Assembly: GCA_901472455.1 (NCBI GenBank)
Contig: LR590464.1
Location: forward strand, 4,216,001-4,280,000
Direction: 5' to 3'
DNA: 64,000 bases
Source of the DNA: Leclercia adecarboxylata
Lineage (GTDB): Bacteria > Pseudomonadota > Gammaproteobacteria > Enterobacterales > Enterobacteriaceae
Numbering within the stretch: position 1 is the first letter of the stretch; each line of letters begins with the position of its first letter. The position numbers and the translations under genes were made by a program. The notes under the pieces are model-generated. The model worked only from the letters and a program-made list of their open reading frames with translations, made no database searches and was not told the DNA's origin. Below are positions 17,565-30,030 of the stretch, piece by piece.

Positions 17565-18932
17565 GCCTGTTTCCTCCCGCTGCGGTAACCGAAGTCATAG
17601 CTGCCTTCCTGAAACTCCGAAAAGAGGGTGTAACGCCCGTCAAATTTGACTTTTACCGTGCCGGTTGGCCCCTGCCGCTGCTTGCCGACAATGATCTCAG
17701 CCACCCCGGCCATCAGGGGTGCCGGGGTTATAAACCTCATCCCGGTAAATAAACATGATGAGGTCCGCATCCTGCTCCAGCGCACCGGAGTCACGCAGGT
17801 CACCATTATTGGGGCGTTTATCGGCCCGCTGCTCCACCAGGCGGTTGAGCTGGGAAAGCGCCAGTACCGGACAGCCCAGCTCTTTACCGAGCGCCTTAAG
17901 CGAGCGGGAAATTTCCGCTATTTCCTGCGTGCGGTTTTCCTGCTCGGGGGAGCGGACAAGCTGCAGATAGTCCAGCATGATGAGAGAGGGTCTGCCGTAT
18001 TTGCGGACATAGCGTCGGGCGCGGGCGCGCAGTGTGGCCGGGGTCTGGTAACTGGTATCATCAATGATCAGACGGTTTTTCCACTCAATAATGCGACCGG
18101 TTGCCTCGGACACGCGAGCCCAGTCTTCATCATCCATGTTGCCGCTGCGAAGCCGGGACAGTTCCACCCGGCCTTCCATCGCCAGCAGGCGCATCATCAG
18201 CTGCTCTGAGGGCATTTCAAGACTGAACACAAAGACGTGATCGTCAGGTTTTGCGCTCACGGCCGCTGTGCAGGCGGCCATGGCCAGCGACGTTTTCCCC
18301 ATGGAAGGACGGGCGGCCAGCAGGGCCAGATCGCCGGGCTGGAGACCACAGGTCATCGCGTCCAGTTCACTGAACCCTGTCGGTGTCCCGGTGAGGCCGT
18401 CACTGGCGGACATGCTTTCCAGCTGCGTCAGCAGTTTATCCAGCGCCTCGTTAACGCCGGTCTCACTGTTGAGCTGCATGGCTCCCTGTTCGGCAATGTT
18501 AAACAACTTACCTTCGGCCGACTCAAGAATGCCCGCCGAGCTGGCTTTCGGGGCCTGCACATCGGAAAGAAGACTGTTACCCACAGTCATCAGCTGCCGC
18601 AGGCGGCTTTTCTCCGCCACCACCCCGGCGTAAGCCAGGATATTGGCTGCAGACGGCGTGTTTTTACTCATTTCAGCCAGATAAGCAAAGCCGCCACACT
18701 GTTCAAGGTCGCCTCTGTTCTCCAGCCGTTCCGTAATAGTGATGAGATCGAGCGGTAGCCCTTCTCCGGCCAGCTCGGCCATCACGCGAAAGACCATACG
18801 GTGCGGCCGGGAAAACAAATCTTCCGGGGAGATTTGCAGTATCACCTCATCCCACCGGTCGTTATCAAGCATCAGTCCGCCCAGTACGGCCTGCTCAGCC
18901 TCATAAGAGCAGGGCATCATCATCTCAGACAT
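17561..18932 (-). CDS. dnaB: Replicative DNA helicase DnaB homologue of the ICE (frameshifted)
   Basis: About 457 residues. The N-terminal domain (EAEQAVLGGLMLDNDRWDEV), linker and RecA-like ATPase are complete: Walker A ARPSMGKTSLAMA, EMPSEQLMMRLLAMEG, Walker B LIMLDYLQLV, LALSQLNRLVEQRADKRP and DLRDSGALEQDADLIMFIYR. The final 45 residues (AEIIVGKQRQGPTGTVKVKF) are reached after one shift near 17712. It is shorter and more divergent at the N-terminus than chromosomal DnaB, as in other element-encoded copies. It overlaps parA and parB by a few bases. A dedicated helicase implies that the excised element may replicate on its own or load replication after transfer. Confidence 0.9.
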
Positions 18933-19800
18933 GACGCACCTCCCGGGTCAGAAACGTCACTGAAATGGCTCTGCCACTCGGGGAACAGTTCAGACGCGAG
19001 GTCGTGCATGGTGACGGCTGCGGCCGGACCTTTGCGGCGTGTTTTGTATTCCAGACGATGCACGGGCTGCTGCTTGACGTGCCCCAGTTTGAAAATATCC
19101 AGCGCCTCGATACGGGTATCGAGTAAACGATAAACGTCACGGTTGCCCAGCGCAGAGGCGTCGTAATGTTTTTCGTTAATGATGGCGGCAAGACCGTCCA
19201 TTGCTTCACGGTCAAGCAGAGTGTTTTCGATACAGTTGACGAGAATGGAAATATCAGGAAGGCGAATACCGTAATTTTCATAGGTTTTCAGGCGGGTAAG
19301 CATATGAAGGGAGCCGCGGATAAATTCACGGACATCCGGAAGGATGGGTTTAACAACGCCCATCACATTACCGGTAGAGGAAAGGAGGGAAAGCTCGGTC
19401 ATGACGCCTGTTGCGCCTTTCGAATCCACAATAATGACGTCATAACGGTTAAAGAAAGGATGCTGAAGTATGTTACGCAGGCGCAGACGGCCGTCTGCAG
19501 CGTGAGCATCGCGGTTGGCAACAGTTCGTCCGGGTCGTTAGAGTAGATGACATCGAGATTTTTTATGGCGGTCTGCGAAATGCATTGCGTATGGTCACTG
19601 ACCATCTGCATCAGCAATTCATAGAGACCGAAAGGGGATTCATGCTCCAGCGCGAAGATACTGCTGGCTGTGGGCTGGGAATAGTCTGCATCCACAAGAA
19701 GGGTGTTCAGGCCGGCATCGGCAAGAAAACCGGCAAGGTAAGCAGCAAACGTGGATTTGCCTTCTCCACCTTTGGGAGAGATAACGGGAAGTATTTTCAT
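18920..19800 (-). CDS. parA: ParA/MinD-type partition ATPase of the ICE (frameshifted)
   Basis: The start MKILPVISPKGGEGKSTFAA holds the deviant Walker A (KGGEGKST). Further blocks are NTLLVDADYSQPTASSIF, DVIIVDSKGATGVMTELSLL and LPDISILVNCIENTL. About 293 residues, the usual size. A base is missing near 19510; adding one restores ATAML-H-AADGRLRL. I chose the ATG at 19800 (AAAGAG 8 bases upstream) over the GTG at 19809. It is the first gene of the element after the attachment site, 58 bases from the tRNA-Phe copy, exactly as in SPI-7. It overlaps dnaB by 13 bases. Confidence 0.88.
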
Positions 19801-19826
19801 TTTGCACACTCTTTACAGTATGCAAA
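19801..19826 (-). promoter_or_regulatory. Inverted repeat over the parA ribosome binding site
   Basis: Arms TTTGCACACT (19801-19810) and AGTATGCAAA (19817-19826) pair at 9 of 10 positions and cover the region just before the parA ATG. It could be an autoregulatory operator or an RNA hairpin that hides the ribosome binding site. Confidence 0.5.
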
Positions 19827-19857
19827 TACGCCTGTTTACAAACTATTAACTTTGACT

Positions 19858-19907
19858 CAGGGATTGAAAATCCCGTGTCCTTGGTTCGATTCCGAGTCCG
19901 GGCACCA
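19858..19907 (+). other. ICE attachment site: 3' part of tRNA-Phe
   Basis: CAGGGATTGAAAATCCC, then GTGTCCTTGGTTCGATTC and CGAGTCCGGGCACCA reproduce the anticodon arm (GAA anticodon), variable loop, T arm, acceptor 3' strand and CCA of enterobacterial tRNA-Phe. The 5' half is absent, so this is not a functional tRNA. It is the duplicated att left by integration into a phe tRNA gene, the known target of SPI-7-like elements. Compared with the E. coli tRNA one G and one C are missing from the anticodon stem runs (GGG/CCC instead of GGGG/CCCC), again in homopolymers. The intact gene and the integrase should be at the other end of the element, outside the window. Confidence 0.9.
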
Positions 19908-19917
19908 CTATTTAGAA

Positions 19918-19943
19918 AAACCAGCCTTAGGGCTGGTTTTTTG
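19918..19943 (+). terminator. tRNA-Phe-type terminator, copy 1
   Basis: AACCAGCC/GGCTGGTT stem, TTAG loop and T6 tail on the plus strand. This is the usual rho-independent terminator found after the tRNA-Phe gene, carried along with the att side of the junction. Confidence 0.8.
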
Positions 19944-20081
19944 CTTTCTGGGGTTCAGAACTCTCCATCGAACTACGTTCGATTATTCGCCGCCAGCGGC
20001 TTACCCTTTCGGAGCCAGCGCGACAAGCGCGCTGTTCAACGCCTTCGGCGTTAGTCCGGGTCCGGGCACTACTATTTAGAA

Positions 20082-20107
20082 AAACCAGCCTTAGGGCTGG
20101 TTTTTTG
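20082..20107 (+). terminator. tRNA-Phe-type terminator, copy 2
   Basis: Identical hairpin and T-tract to copy 1, in the second 164-bp unit. A diverged third version (GTCCGCCCGAAAGGTGG before TTTTTTG) follows the third tRNA end near 20245-20270. Confidence 0.8.
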
Positions 20108-20290
20108 CTTTCTGGGGTTCCGAACTCTTCATCGAACTACGTTCGATTATTCGCCGCCAGTGGCTCACCCCTTCGGGGCCAGCGCGACAAGCGCGCTGTT
20201 CAACGCCTTCGGCGTTAGTCCGGGTCCGGGCACCACTATTTAAAGAGTCCGCCCGAAAGGTGGTTTTTTGCTTTTGGAGAAACAGTACTA

Positions 20291-20932
20291 CTACGGCACT
20301 CTCTCTTCCAGCTTTGCAGTCACCGCATCTGCCAGCTTTTTTGGGCATGCAAAACCCGACTGGACATGATGCGTCAGCAGCTTTGAGCCATACTGGCGGG
20401 TAATTTGCGGCAGACAGGCGTCGTGGAAGGCTTTAACGTCCTCAAAGTAGTCCAGCGTATACTTATCCTCTCCAGACCGCCCTCGCGCCATACAGTCGTT
20501 ATAACAGGACTCTGCATCACGATCGATATAGACCACCAGATCGATATGTGGGTAGCTCTTAAGGTGTTCCTTAACCTGGTAGAAATAGGACATATAACGG
20601 GCCGATGGCTGTTCAGTCGTTAGAAAATTCACATGGCAGAACACGATATCGCTGTACAGAGAGCGCTCAATAACGTAGTTGCCTTCCGGGAGATTGTTTA
20701 ACAGGCGCTGTCGGGAATCGGTTATATAGAGCTGAAAAGCCACCCTGGCGTCTGCGTCGTGCGGGTTCTCAACGAAGACCTGCAGTAACTCAAGGAACAC
20801 CGGATCTTCATCTACGGGTTTCTTTAGCACATTCCAGTATGCGCCTGTTTTATCTGATAACGCTGCCGCCAGAGGCTCCAGCAGAGTGCTTTTTCCTGCA
20901 GCGATATTGGCCTCAATAGCGACGATCTTCAT
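20291..20932 (-). CDS. Deoxynucleoside kinase
   Basis: Intact 213-residue enzyme of the deoxynucleoside kinase family. It phosphorylates deoxynucleosides to monophosphates in nucleotide salvage. P-loop IEANIAAGKSTLLEPL at residues 5-20, the ERSLYSD motif (about residue 93) with the ERS substrate-binding signature, IDLVVYIDRDAESC with the conserved D-R, and an arginine-rich lid (CMARGRSGEDKY). Such genes are common in large phages and scattered in enterobacterial accessory DNA. It lies next to the repeated tRNA-Phe ends, so it may be cargo left by an earlier insertion. No obvious operon partner. Confidence 0.85.
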   Translation of the reverse strand: MKIVAIEANIAAGKSTLLEPLAAALSDKTGAYWNVLKKPVDEDPVFLELLQVFVENPHDADARVAFQLYITDSRQRLLNNLPEGNYVIERSLYSDIVFCHVNFLTTEQPSARYMSYFYQVKEHLKSYPHIDLVVYIDRDAESCYNDCMARGRSGEDKYTLDYFEDVKAFHDACLPQITRQYGSKLLTHHVQSGFACPKKLADAVTAKLEERVP

Positions 20933-21147
20933 AGCGATCTTCCGGCGGAGGGATCATTTGATCCCGTATCAGCCTGTTGATCCTGATGAAGATCCGGTCA
21001 CAAAGGCGCTTTGCAGGAAAGATACTCCTGATATTCAGCCACGTGAAGCAGAAGTAGCTCCCCGCAGGATTCCTGCTCGCCGTAGTCTACCCGCGTTGAA
21101 GAGTGTCTGAGGAAATGGATCATAATGCTTTCACACTGTATGAAGGA

Positions 21148-21172
21148 GCTCCCTTATTAATGATAAGGGAGC
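21148..21172. terminator. Perfect 10-bp hairpin between the kinase and the YeaR-like gene
   Basis: GCTCCCTTAT and ATAAGGGAGC with a TAATG loop, 36 bases after the YeaR-like stop. There is no long T-run, so termination strength is uncertain. The remaining 20933-21207 interval shows no gene. Confidence 0.5.
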
Positions 21173-21207
21173 ATTGAGATTATGCCTTTTTCGCGCTGTA
21201 AACTTCA

Positions 21208-21523
21208 TCACCGGAAAACGCCGGTTCGGCCCCAGAAATTGATATTAAACTGTGCATCATCGGTCATCTCAATACGGTGCCAGTACTGCGGTGGGCTGGT
21301 CGCAAAGGTTCCCGCGTTAATCACCACTTTCACTTCTGGCTCTGTCGCCTCTTCATTGGCGAAGCCCGTAGTAAGTCACTGTCCCTTCCATCACGCAGAG
21401 CTGGCCAAAGATACCGGCTGCGGTGTTGTGGTGGCTCAGAAGCGCTGCTGGAACATTGTCTTTCGTAAAAAAGGGAGTTGAACGTTTGATGGTCCAGTTT
21501 TTAGGGATTCTGTGATGGCTCAT
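21208..21523 (-). CDS. YeaR-like DUF1971 protein (frameshifted)
   Basis: About 105 residues. MSHHRIPKNWTIKRSTPFFT, then AGIFGQLCVMEGTVTYYGFA, INAGTFATSPPQYWHRIEMT and DAQFNINFWGR follow the small cupin-like YeaR/TehB-N (DUF1971) pattern: the P-P-x-x-W-H motif and N-I-N-F strand are clear. One extra G near 21366 breaks the frame. Start ATG at 21523 behind GGAGG. E. coli YeaR is linked to nitrate and tellurite responses; whether this protein shares the role is unknown. It is monocistronic by position. Confidence 0.8.
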
Positions 21524-21684
21524 AAATACCTCCGACTTAAAAACATGCATATAAAATACAACTTTGAATTCCAGCTGTAAAGGATTACTGATAATAAATC
21601 TCATTTACATTGAAAGCAGGAGATATGCCGAAAGAAAAGCCTTAATTGCCCGCCATCCGGTCGGTTTTTGGGTTTTATGGCTTC

Positions 21685-21771
21685 AGGGTTTGAGGGTTTG
21701 AGGGTTTGAGGGTTTGAGGGTTTGAGGGTTTGAGGGTTTGAGGGTTTGAGGGTTTGAGGGTTTGAGGGTTT
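21685..21771. repeat. Octanucleotide tandem array (AGGGTTTG)n
   Basis: Ten perfect copies of AGGGTTTG (21685-21764) followed by a partial eleventh. Both flanks carry related longer sequence (GGGTTTTATGGCTTCAGGG on the left, GGGTTTTATGGCCTGAGGG on the right), so the array seems to have grown inside a duplicated 25-bp segment. It lies 30 bases beyond the rRNA operon terminator. No gene is present in 21524-21838. Confidence 0.9.
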
Positions 21772-21799
21772 TATGGCCTGAGGGTTTCGTACAGACGAC

Positions 21800-21829
21800 A
21801 AAAAACCCCGTACCTTGCGGTACGGGGTT
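21800..21829 (-). terminator. rRNA operon terminator
   Basis: Perfect stem CCCCGTACC/GGTACGGGG with a TTGC loop; on the minus strand it is followed by six T. It lies 10 bases after the 5S gene. Confidence 0.92.
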
Positions 21830-21838
21830 CCTGATTTG

Positions 21839-21957
21839 ATGCCTGGCAGTTCCCTACTCTCGCATGGGAGACCCCACACTACCATCGGCGCTACGGCGTT
21901 TCACTTCTGAGTTCGGCATGGGGTCAGGTGGGACCACCGCGCTACAGCCGCCAGGCA
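21839..21957 (-). rRNA. rrf: 5S ribosomal RNA
   Basis: 119 bases. The ends TGCCTGGCGGC and GCCAGGCAT pair, and the internal CCGAACTCAGAAGTGAAAC and GTAGTGTGGGGTCTC segments are those of enterobacterial 5S. It lies 90 bases after 23S in the same transcript and before the terminator. No tRNA gene follows it. Confidence 0.97.
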
Positions 21958-22047
21958 AATTCTGTTTCCGGGCCGCCTCACGGGCCACCCGGTTAATCTG
22001 TATCAGCTGAAAATTGTCTCAGTCACCGAAAACAGCTTCGGCGTTGT

Positions 22048-24954
<2,907 letters not shown>

Positions 24955-25175
24955 TCACAACCCGAAGCTGTTTCACTTCTGATTGCGAAATCTGAGACCC
25001 GACCACACCTTCATCTGCTCTTATTACGGAGAACAGACACAGTGCGTCGTTTCAATTTTCAGCTTGATCCAGATTTTTAAAGAGCAAAACTTCTTAATGC
25101 ACTCAAAAGTACATTCAGAAGTTCATCATTCATCAGACAATCTGTGTGAGCACTACAAAGGCAGGTTCTTTAAGG
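24955..25175 (-). other. 16S-23S internal transcribed spacer without a tRNA gene
   Basis: 221 bases. On the minus strand it begins with the 16S-processing stem region (GTGCTCACACAGATTGTC), holds an antitermination boxA (TGCTCTTTAAAA, 25075-25086) and ends with the 23S-processing strand. Neither tRNA-Glu nor tRNA-Ile/Ala sequence is present, and it is about 130 bases or more shorter than the usual enteric spacers. Confidence 0.85.
25075..25086 (-). promoter_or_regulatory. Spacer boxA antitermination site
   Basis: TGCTCTTTAAAA on the minus strand, the NusB/S10 binding consensus that keeps RNA polymerase resistant to Rho through the 23S gene. Confidence 0.85.
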
Positions 25176-26716
<1,541 letters not shown>

Positions 26717-26848
26717 AAGTTTGATGCTCGTGAATTAAACTTCGTAATGAATTACGTATGTTCACTCAGAGACTTGGTATTCATTTTTCGTCCGAGGACG
26801 TTAAGAATCCATGTCACTTTGAGTGCCCACACAGATTGTCTGATAAAT

Positions 26849-26860
26849 TGTTAAAGAGCA
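26849..26860 (-). promoter_or_regulatory. Leader boxA antitermination site
   Basis: TGCTCTTTAACA on the minus strand, the classical rrn leader boxA, 133 bases before the 16S start. Confidence 0.9.
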
Positions 26861-26898
26861 GTGCAACGCGGCTTTCGCTCACCGTTGCGAGGTGGCGT

Positions 26899-26926
26899 AT
26901 ATTACGCTTTCCTCTTTCAGAGTCAA
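26899..26926 (-). promoter_or_regulatory. rRNA operon promoter P2
   Basis: Minus strand -35 TTGACT (26921-26926) and -10 TAATAT (26899-26904) with a 16-base spacer, matching the position and sequence type of enteric rrn P2. Confidence 0.88.
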
Positions 26927-27007
26927 GCGATTATTTCACGCTTTTCTCTTCAACCGGCCCGGCTGTTTGTGTGAAGTGATTCACATCTGCCGTGTCGATG
27001 GAGGCGC

Positions 27008-27035
27008 ATTATAGGGAGTTCTCTTCAGGCCGCAA
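27008..27035 (-). promoter_or_regulatory. rRNA operon promoter P1
   Basis: Minus strand -35 TTGCGG (27030-27035), 16-base spacer containing AACTCCC, and a perfect -10 TATAAT (27008-27013) followed by the GCGCC discriminator of stringent promoters. An A/T-rich UP-element-like segment lies at 27040-27060. This and P2 fill most of the 26717-27167 gene-free interval. Confidence 0.9.
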
Positions 27036-27111
27036 CCCTTAAATGACAGAAAAATGACTGACTGCTGCATTCCCCAGCAAAACCCCGCCTTATACGCATT
27101 TGCCCACAGAG

Positions 27112-27120
27112 TTATCCACA
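27112..27120 (+). promoter_or_regulatory. Consensus DnaA box upstream of rrn P1
   Basis: TTATCCACA is a perfect high-affinity DnaA box, about 80 bases upstream of the P1 -35 element and close to the PTS stop codon. A single box may be chance, but its location in the Fis/UP region of P1 is notable. Confidence 0.5.
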
Positions 27121-27167
27121 AACATACTCAGATTCCCTGCGACATACACGCTAAGACGGGGCCAGAA

Positions 27168-28550
27168 TCACTCTGCGACTTGCTCTTTCCTCACCAGAAT
27201 GGTGGTTAAGGTAAAGGAAAGCACCAAAGAGATCGCCACCCCTGCCAGAGCAAAGACAAAATACGGGCCTATATAAGCAGGCAAACTGAAGATGCTCGAC
27301 AGAATGTAGCCATAGAGACGCACACCGAAGAAGGCAATAAAGGCTGAAGCCAGGGAGCTGGCCACCGTCGCGGCGATGAACGCTTTCTTGTAACGCGTCA
27401 GAACACCAAAGAGTGCCGGCTCGGTAATGCCCAGCAGCGCAGAGATGCCTGCCGATAGCGTAACGGTTCTTTCCTGACGGTCCCGGCTCAGACGCCAGAT
27501 AGCAAATGTCGCCCCCGCAATCGCCATATTGGCCATAAACATCATCGGCATCAGCATGTCGTAGCCGCGGTCGCTAAAGTTTTGCAGAGCAATCGGCGTC
27601 ATCGCATGGTGCATCCCCGGTCAGGATCGCCACCGGGCGGATGGCACCAACGATAAGCCCGGCAAAGCTGGCCGACACGCTAAACAGCCCCTCTATAAAG
27701 AAGGCGAGTCCTTTACCGAGCCAAATTCCAATCGGGCCGATTACCACCAGCGCCGCCAGCGCACCTATAAAGAGGGGTAAGCGTGGGCGTGAACACCGTT
27801 TTCAGAACATCCGGCATGATGCTGTCTACCCAGCGATGGATATAGCTCAATGCCAGCACTGAGAAGATCACCCGGTATGACGCTCGAGGCATAGTTAAAG
27901 ACGGAGACCGGGATCGCATTCATTAACCAGAGGGCACTAACCGCCCCCTCCTGATGGGTCGCCAGGGCTTTCGCTGCTTCTATTAAAGAAGGGTACATCA
28001 GACAGGCGGCCACTGCCGCGGCGAGATACTCGTTGGTCTTAAAGATCTTCGCCGCCGACACCAGCAAGAAAGAACGGCAGGAAATAGAAGACGCCGCTGG
28101 CAATCAGGTCGATAACCATGACGGTGTCGCTTTTCGCCGAAACCACCTTCAGCGCGATCAGCCCGGCCAGCAATCCTTTGATCATCCCGGCACCGGCAAT
28201 GGCCGGAACAATCGGGCCAAACACCCCCGAGACGGTATCCATAAAGAGGGACACCAGGCTTTTACGTCCCTTTGTCGCCGTCGGCGCTTTCTCATTCCCC
28301 TGCCCGAGCACATTAAGCATTTGCTCGTACCAGCTGTTTACCTTTGGCCCAATAATCACCTGAAACTGATCGCTCTGGAGCCTTGCGCGCCGAGTACGCC
28401 AGGCAGATTTTTGATTGCGGTCTGGTCAACCTTATTATCGGTCGATTAAATCAAACCGTAGCCGCGTTCATACAGTGCCAGACTTTATTAATATTCCCCT
28501 GGCCGCCTACCAGACGAATAATATTTATTGATGGCTTCTTGCGTCCCCAT
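27168..28550 (-). CDS. PTS EIIBC transporter, beta-glucoside type (frameshifted)
   Basis: About 460 residues once at least five indels are repaired. Start MGTQEAIN at 28550. The EIIB domain holds the phosphorylated cysteine in HCMTRLRFDL. Then comes VLGAQGSRSDQFQVIIG, a linker, and the EIIC membrane domain with about ten helices (FGPIVPAIAGAGMIKGLLAG, LMNAIPVSVFNYASSVIPG, MHHAMTPIALQNFSDRGYD, SAGISALLGITEPALFGVLT). It ends LVRKEQVAE with no EIIA domain, so EIIA must come from another protein, as for sucrose and trehalose permeases. It is divergent from the RspA-like gene; a shared sugar or sugar-acid pathway is possible. Substrate is not predictable from sequence alone. Confidence 0.82.
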
Positions 28551-28753
28551 AAAGACTCCTGCCGGTATGGTTGTTGTTTTAGTGATGCCACGAGAATAGA
28601 TAAACCATCCAGACAAAACAAACCAATAAAAGTTGATTCCGCTCACATTTAACCACTACCAGAGCCATAAAACCGCTATCAATCCAAAATTGGTATGGTT
28701 TTTTAATTAAAATACATTCAAATAACTGACCAAAATAAATATTAAAAAAAACG

Positions 28754-28767
28754 GTTTACCTGTAAAC
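28754..28767. promoter_or_regulatory. Candidate GntR operator in the PTS/RspA divergent region
   Basis: Palindrome GTTTAC-CT-GTAAAC, 59 bases before the RspA-like GTG and inside the divergent control region. The gene-free segment 28551-28826 is A/T rich and should carry both promoters. A GntR gene lies at the end of the RspA-like gene, so it is the natural candidate regulator. Confidence 0.5.
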
Positions 28768-28826
28768 ATTTTTAGGGCGATGATATTCCTGTTCCGTATT
28801 TCCACAGCGCAGCAAAGGAGTTTTTC

Positions 28827-30030
28827 GTGACGCCTGTGATTATCAATAATATCGAGTGTTTTATTACCCGGCCGGACCGACATAACCTGGTGACTGTCCG
28901 GGTAACTACCGGGCAAGGGCTGGTAGGACACGGTTGTGCCACCTTTCAGCAACGCCCGCTGGCGGTTAAAAACGCTCGTGGATGAATATCTCAAACCGCT
29001 GCTGGTAGGCCGGGATGCCAGTAACATCGAAGATCTGTGGCAAATGATGAACGTTAACGCCTACTGGCGTAACGGCCCGGCGATGAATAATGCCATCTCC
29101 GGCGTGGATATGGCCCTGTGGGATATTAAAGGGCAGCTGGCTGGCATGCCGCTATATCAGTTGCTGGGCGGTAAATCCCGCGATGCGATCCCGGCTTACA
29201 GCCACGCCAGCGGCGAAACGCTGGAGGAGCTTTTTACCTCCGGTCGATCAACTGGTGGCGCAAGGCTATCGCCACATCCGCTGCCAGCTTGGTTTTTTAC
29301 GGCGGCACGCCATCGGCATTGCATGCCCCTGAGAATCCGACCCCGGGTGCCTGGTTCGATCAGCATGAATATATGCGTAATACCGTGGAAATGTTCCGCG
29401 CCCTGCGCGAAAAATATGGCTGAAGCTCCATTTCTTACATGACGTCCACGAACGTTTATTCCCGCAGCAGGCCGTACAGCTGGCAAAAACAGCTCGAGCC
29501 TTATCAGCCCTACTTTATCGAAGATATTTTGCCGCCACAGCAGAGCGCCTGGCTGGAACAGGTTCGCCAGCAGAGCTGCGTGCCGCTGGCAATGGGTGAG
29601 TTATTCAATAACCCAGCTGAATGGCACGATCTTATCGTGAATCGCCGCATCGACTTTATTCGCTGCCACATCTCGCAGATCGGCGGTATCACACCCGCGC
29701 TGAAGCTGGCGCACCTGTGTCAGGCTTTCGGCGTACGTCTCGCCTGGCATGGCCCCGGTGATATGACCCCCATCGGCGTGGCGGTGAATACGCATCTGAA
29801 CATTCACCTGCATAATGCGGCTATTCAGGAATTTATCCCGCGCTCCGCCACTACCGACAGCGTGTTTCCCTGGCGCGCCAGAGGTGAAGGACGGGTTTAT
29901 CTATCCCCCAACAGCGCCCGGCATCGGCACAGGCTTTAATGAAGAGCTGGCTCTCGCGCACCCGGTGGTCTATCGCCCACACGAGTGGACGCAAAGCCGC
30001 CTGCCGGACGGCACCCTTCATACGCCCTGA
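28827..30030 (+). CDS. RspA-like sugar-acid dehydratase, enolase superfamily (frameshifted)
   Basis: About 400 residues. GTG start at 28827 behind AAAGGAG. The N-terminal capping domain (VIINNIECFITRPDRHN) and barrel resemble the mannonate/gluconate dehydratase (RspA) subgroup. Metal ligands appear in HFLHDVHERL (Asp), YFIEDILPP (Glu) and LAMGELFNNP (Glu), and the catalytic histidine in WHGPGDMTPIG. A tryptophan and W-N-A-Y-W-R-N-G-P-A-type motif is present near residue 75. Shifts fall near 28972, 29240-29300, 29420 and 29885. Likely role: dehydration of a C6 sugar acid in the cytoplasm; E. coli RspA was also tied to starvation signalling. It is divergent from the PTS gene and convergent with the GntR gene, overlapping it by 13 bases. 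Confidence 0.8.

Larger units (their letters stand above)
19897..20236 (+). repeat. 164-bp tandem repeat, two units plus a third tRNA-Phe 3' end
   Basis: TCCGGGCAC-(C/T)-ACTATTTA recurs at 19897, 20061 and 20225, exactly 164 bp apart. Each full unit contains a terminator hairpin AACCAGCC-TTAG-GGCTGGTTTTTT, then a conserved stretch ending AACGCCTTCGGCGTTAGTCCGGG. The two units differ at only a few positions. No gene lies in 19858-20290; ORFs across it are by-products of the repeat. Confidence 0.9.

Noticed and set aside
19858..19907. Functional tRNA-Phe gene
   Set aside because: The acceptor 5' strand and D arm are absent, and sequence 5' of the anticodon arm is element DNA.
21685..21771. Possible CRISPR array
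   Set aside because: The unit is 8 bp with no unique spacers, and no cas genes are in the window.
21601..21885. Minus-strand frame with KPSNPQTL peptide repeats over the octamer array
   Set aside because: It arises from translating the tandem DNA repeat and runs into the 5S rRNA gene; no ribosome binding site or family resemblance.
24955..25175. tRNA-Glu or tRNA-Ile/Ala in the 16S-23S spacer
   Set aside because: I compared both strands with the known tRNA ends and anticodon arms and found none.
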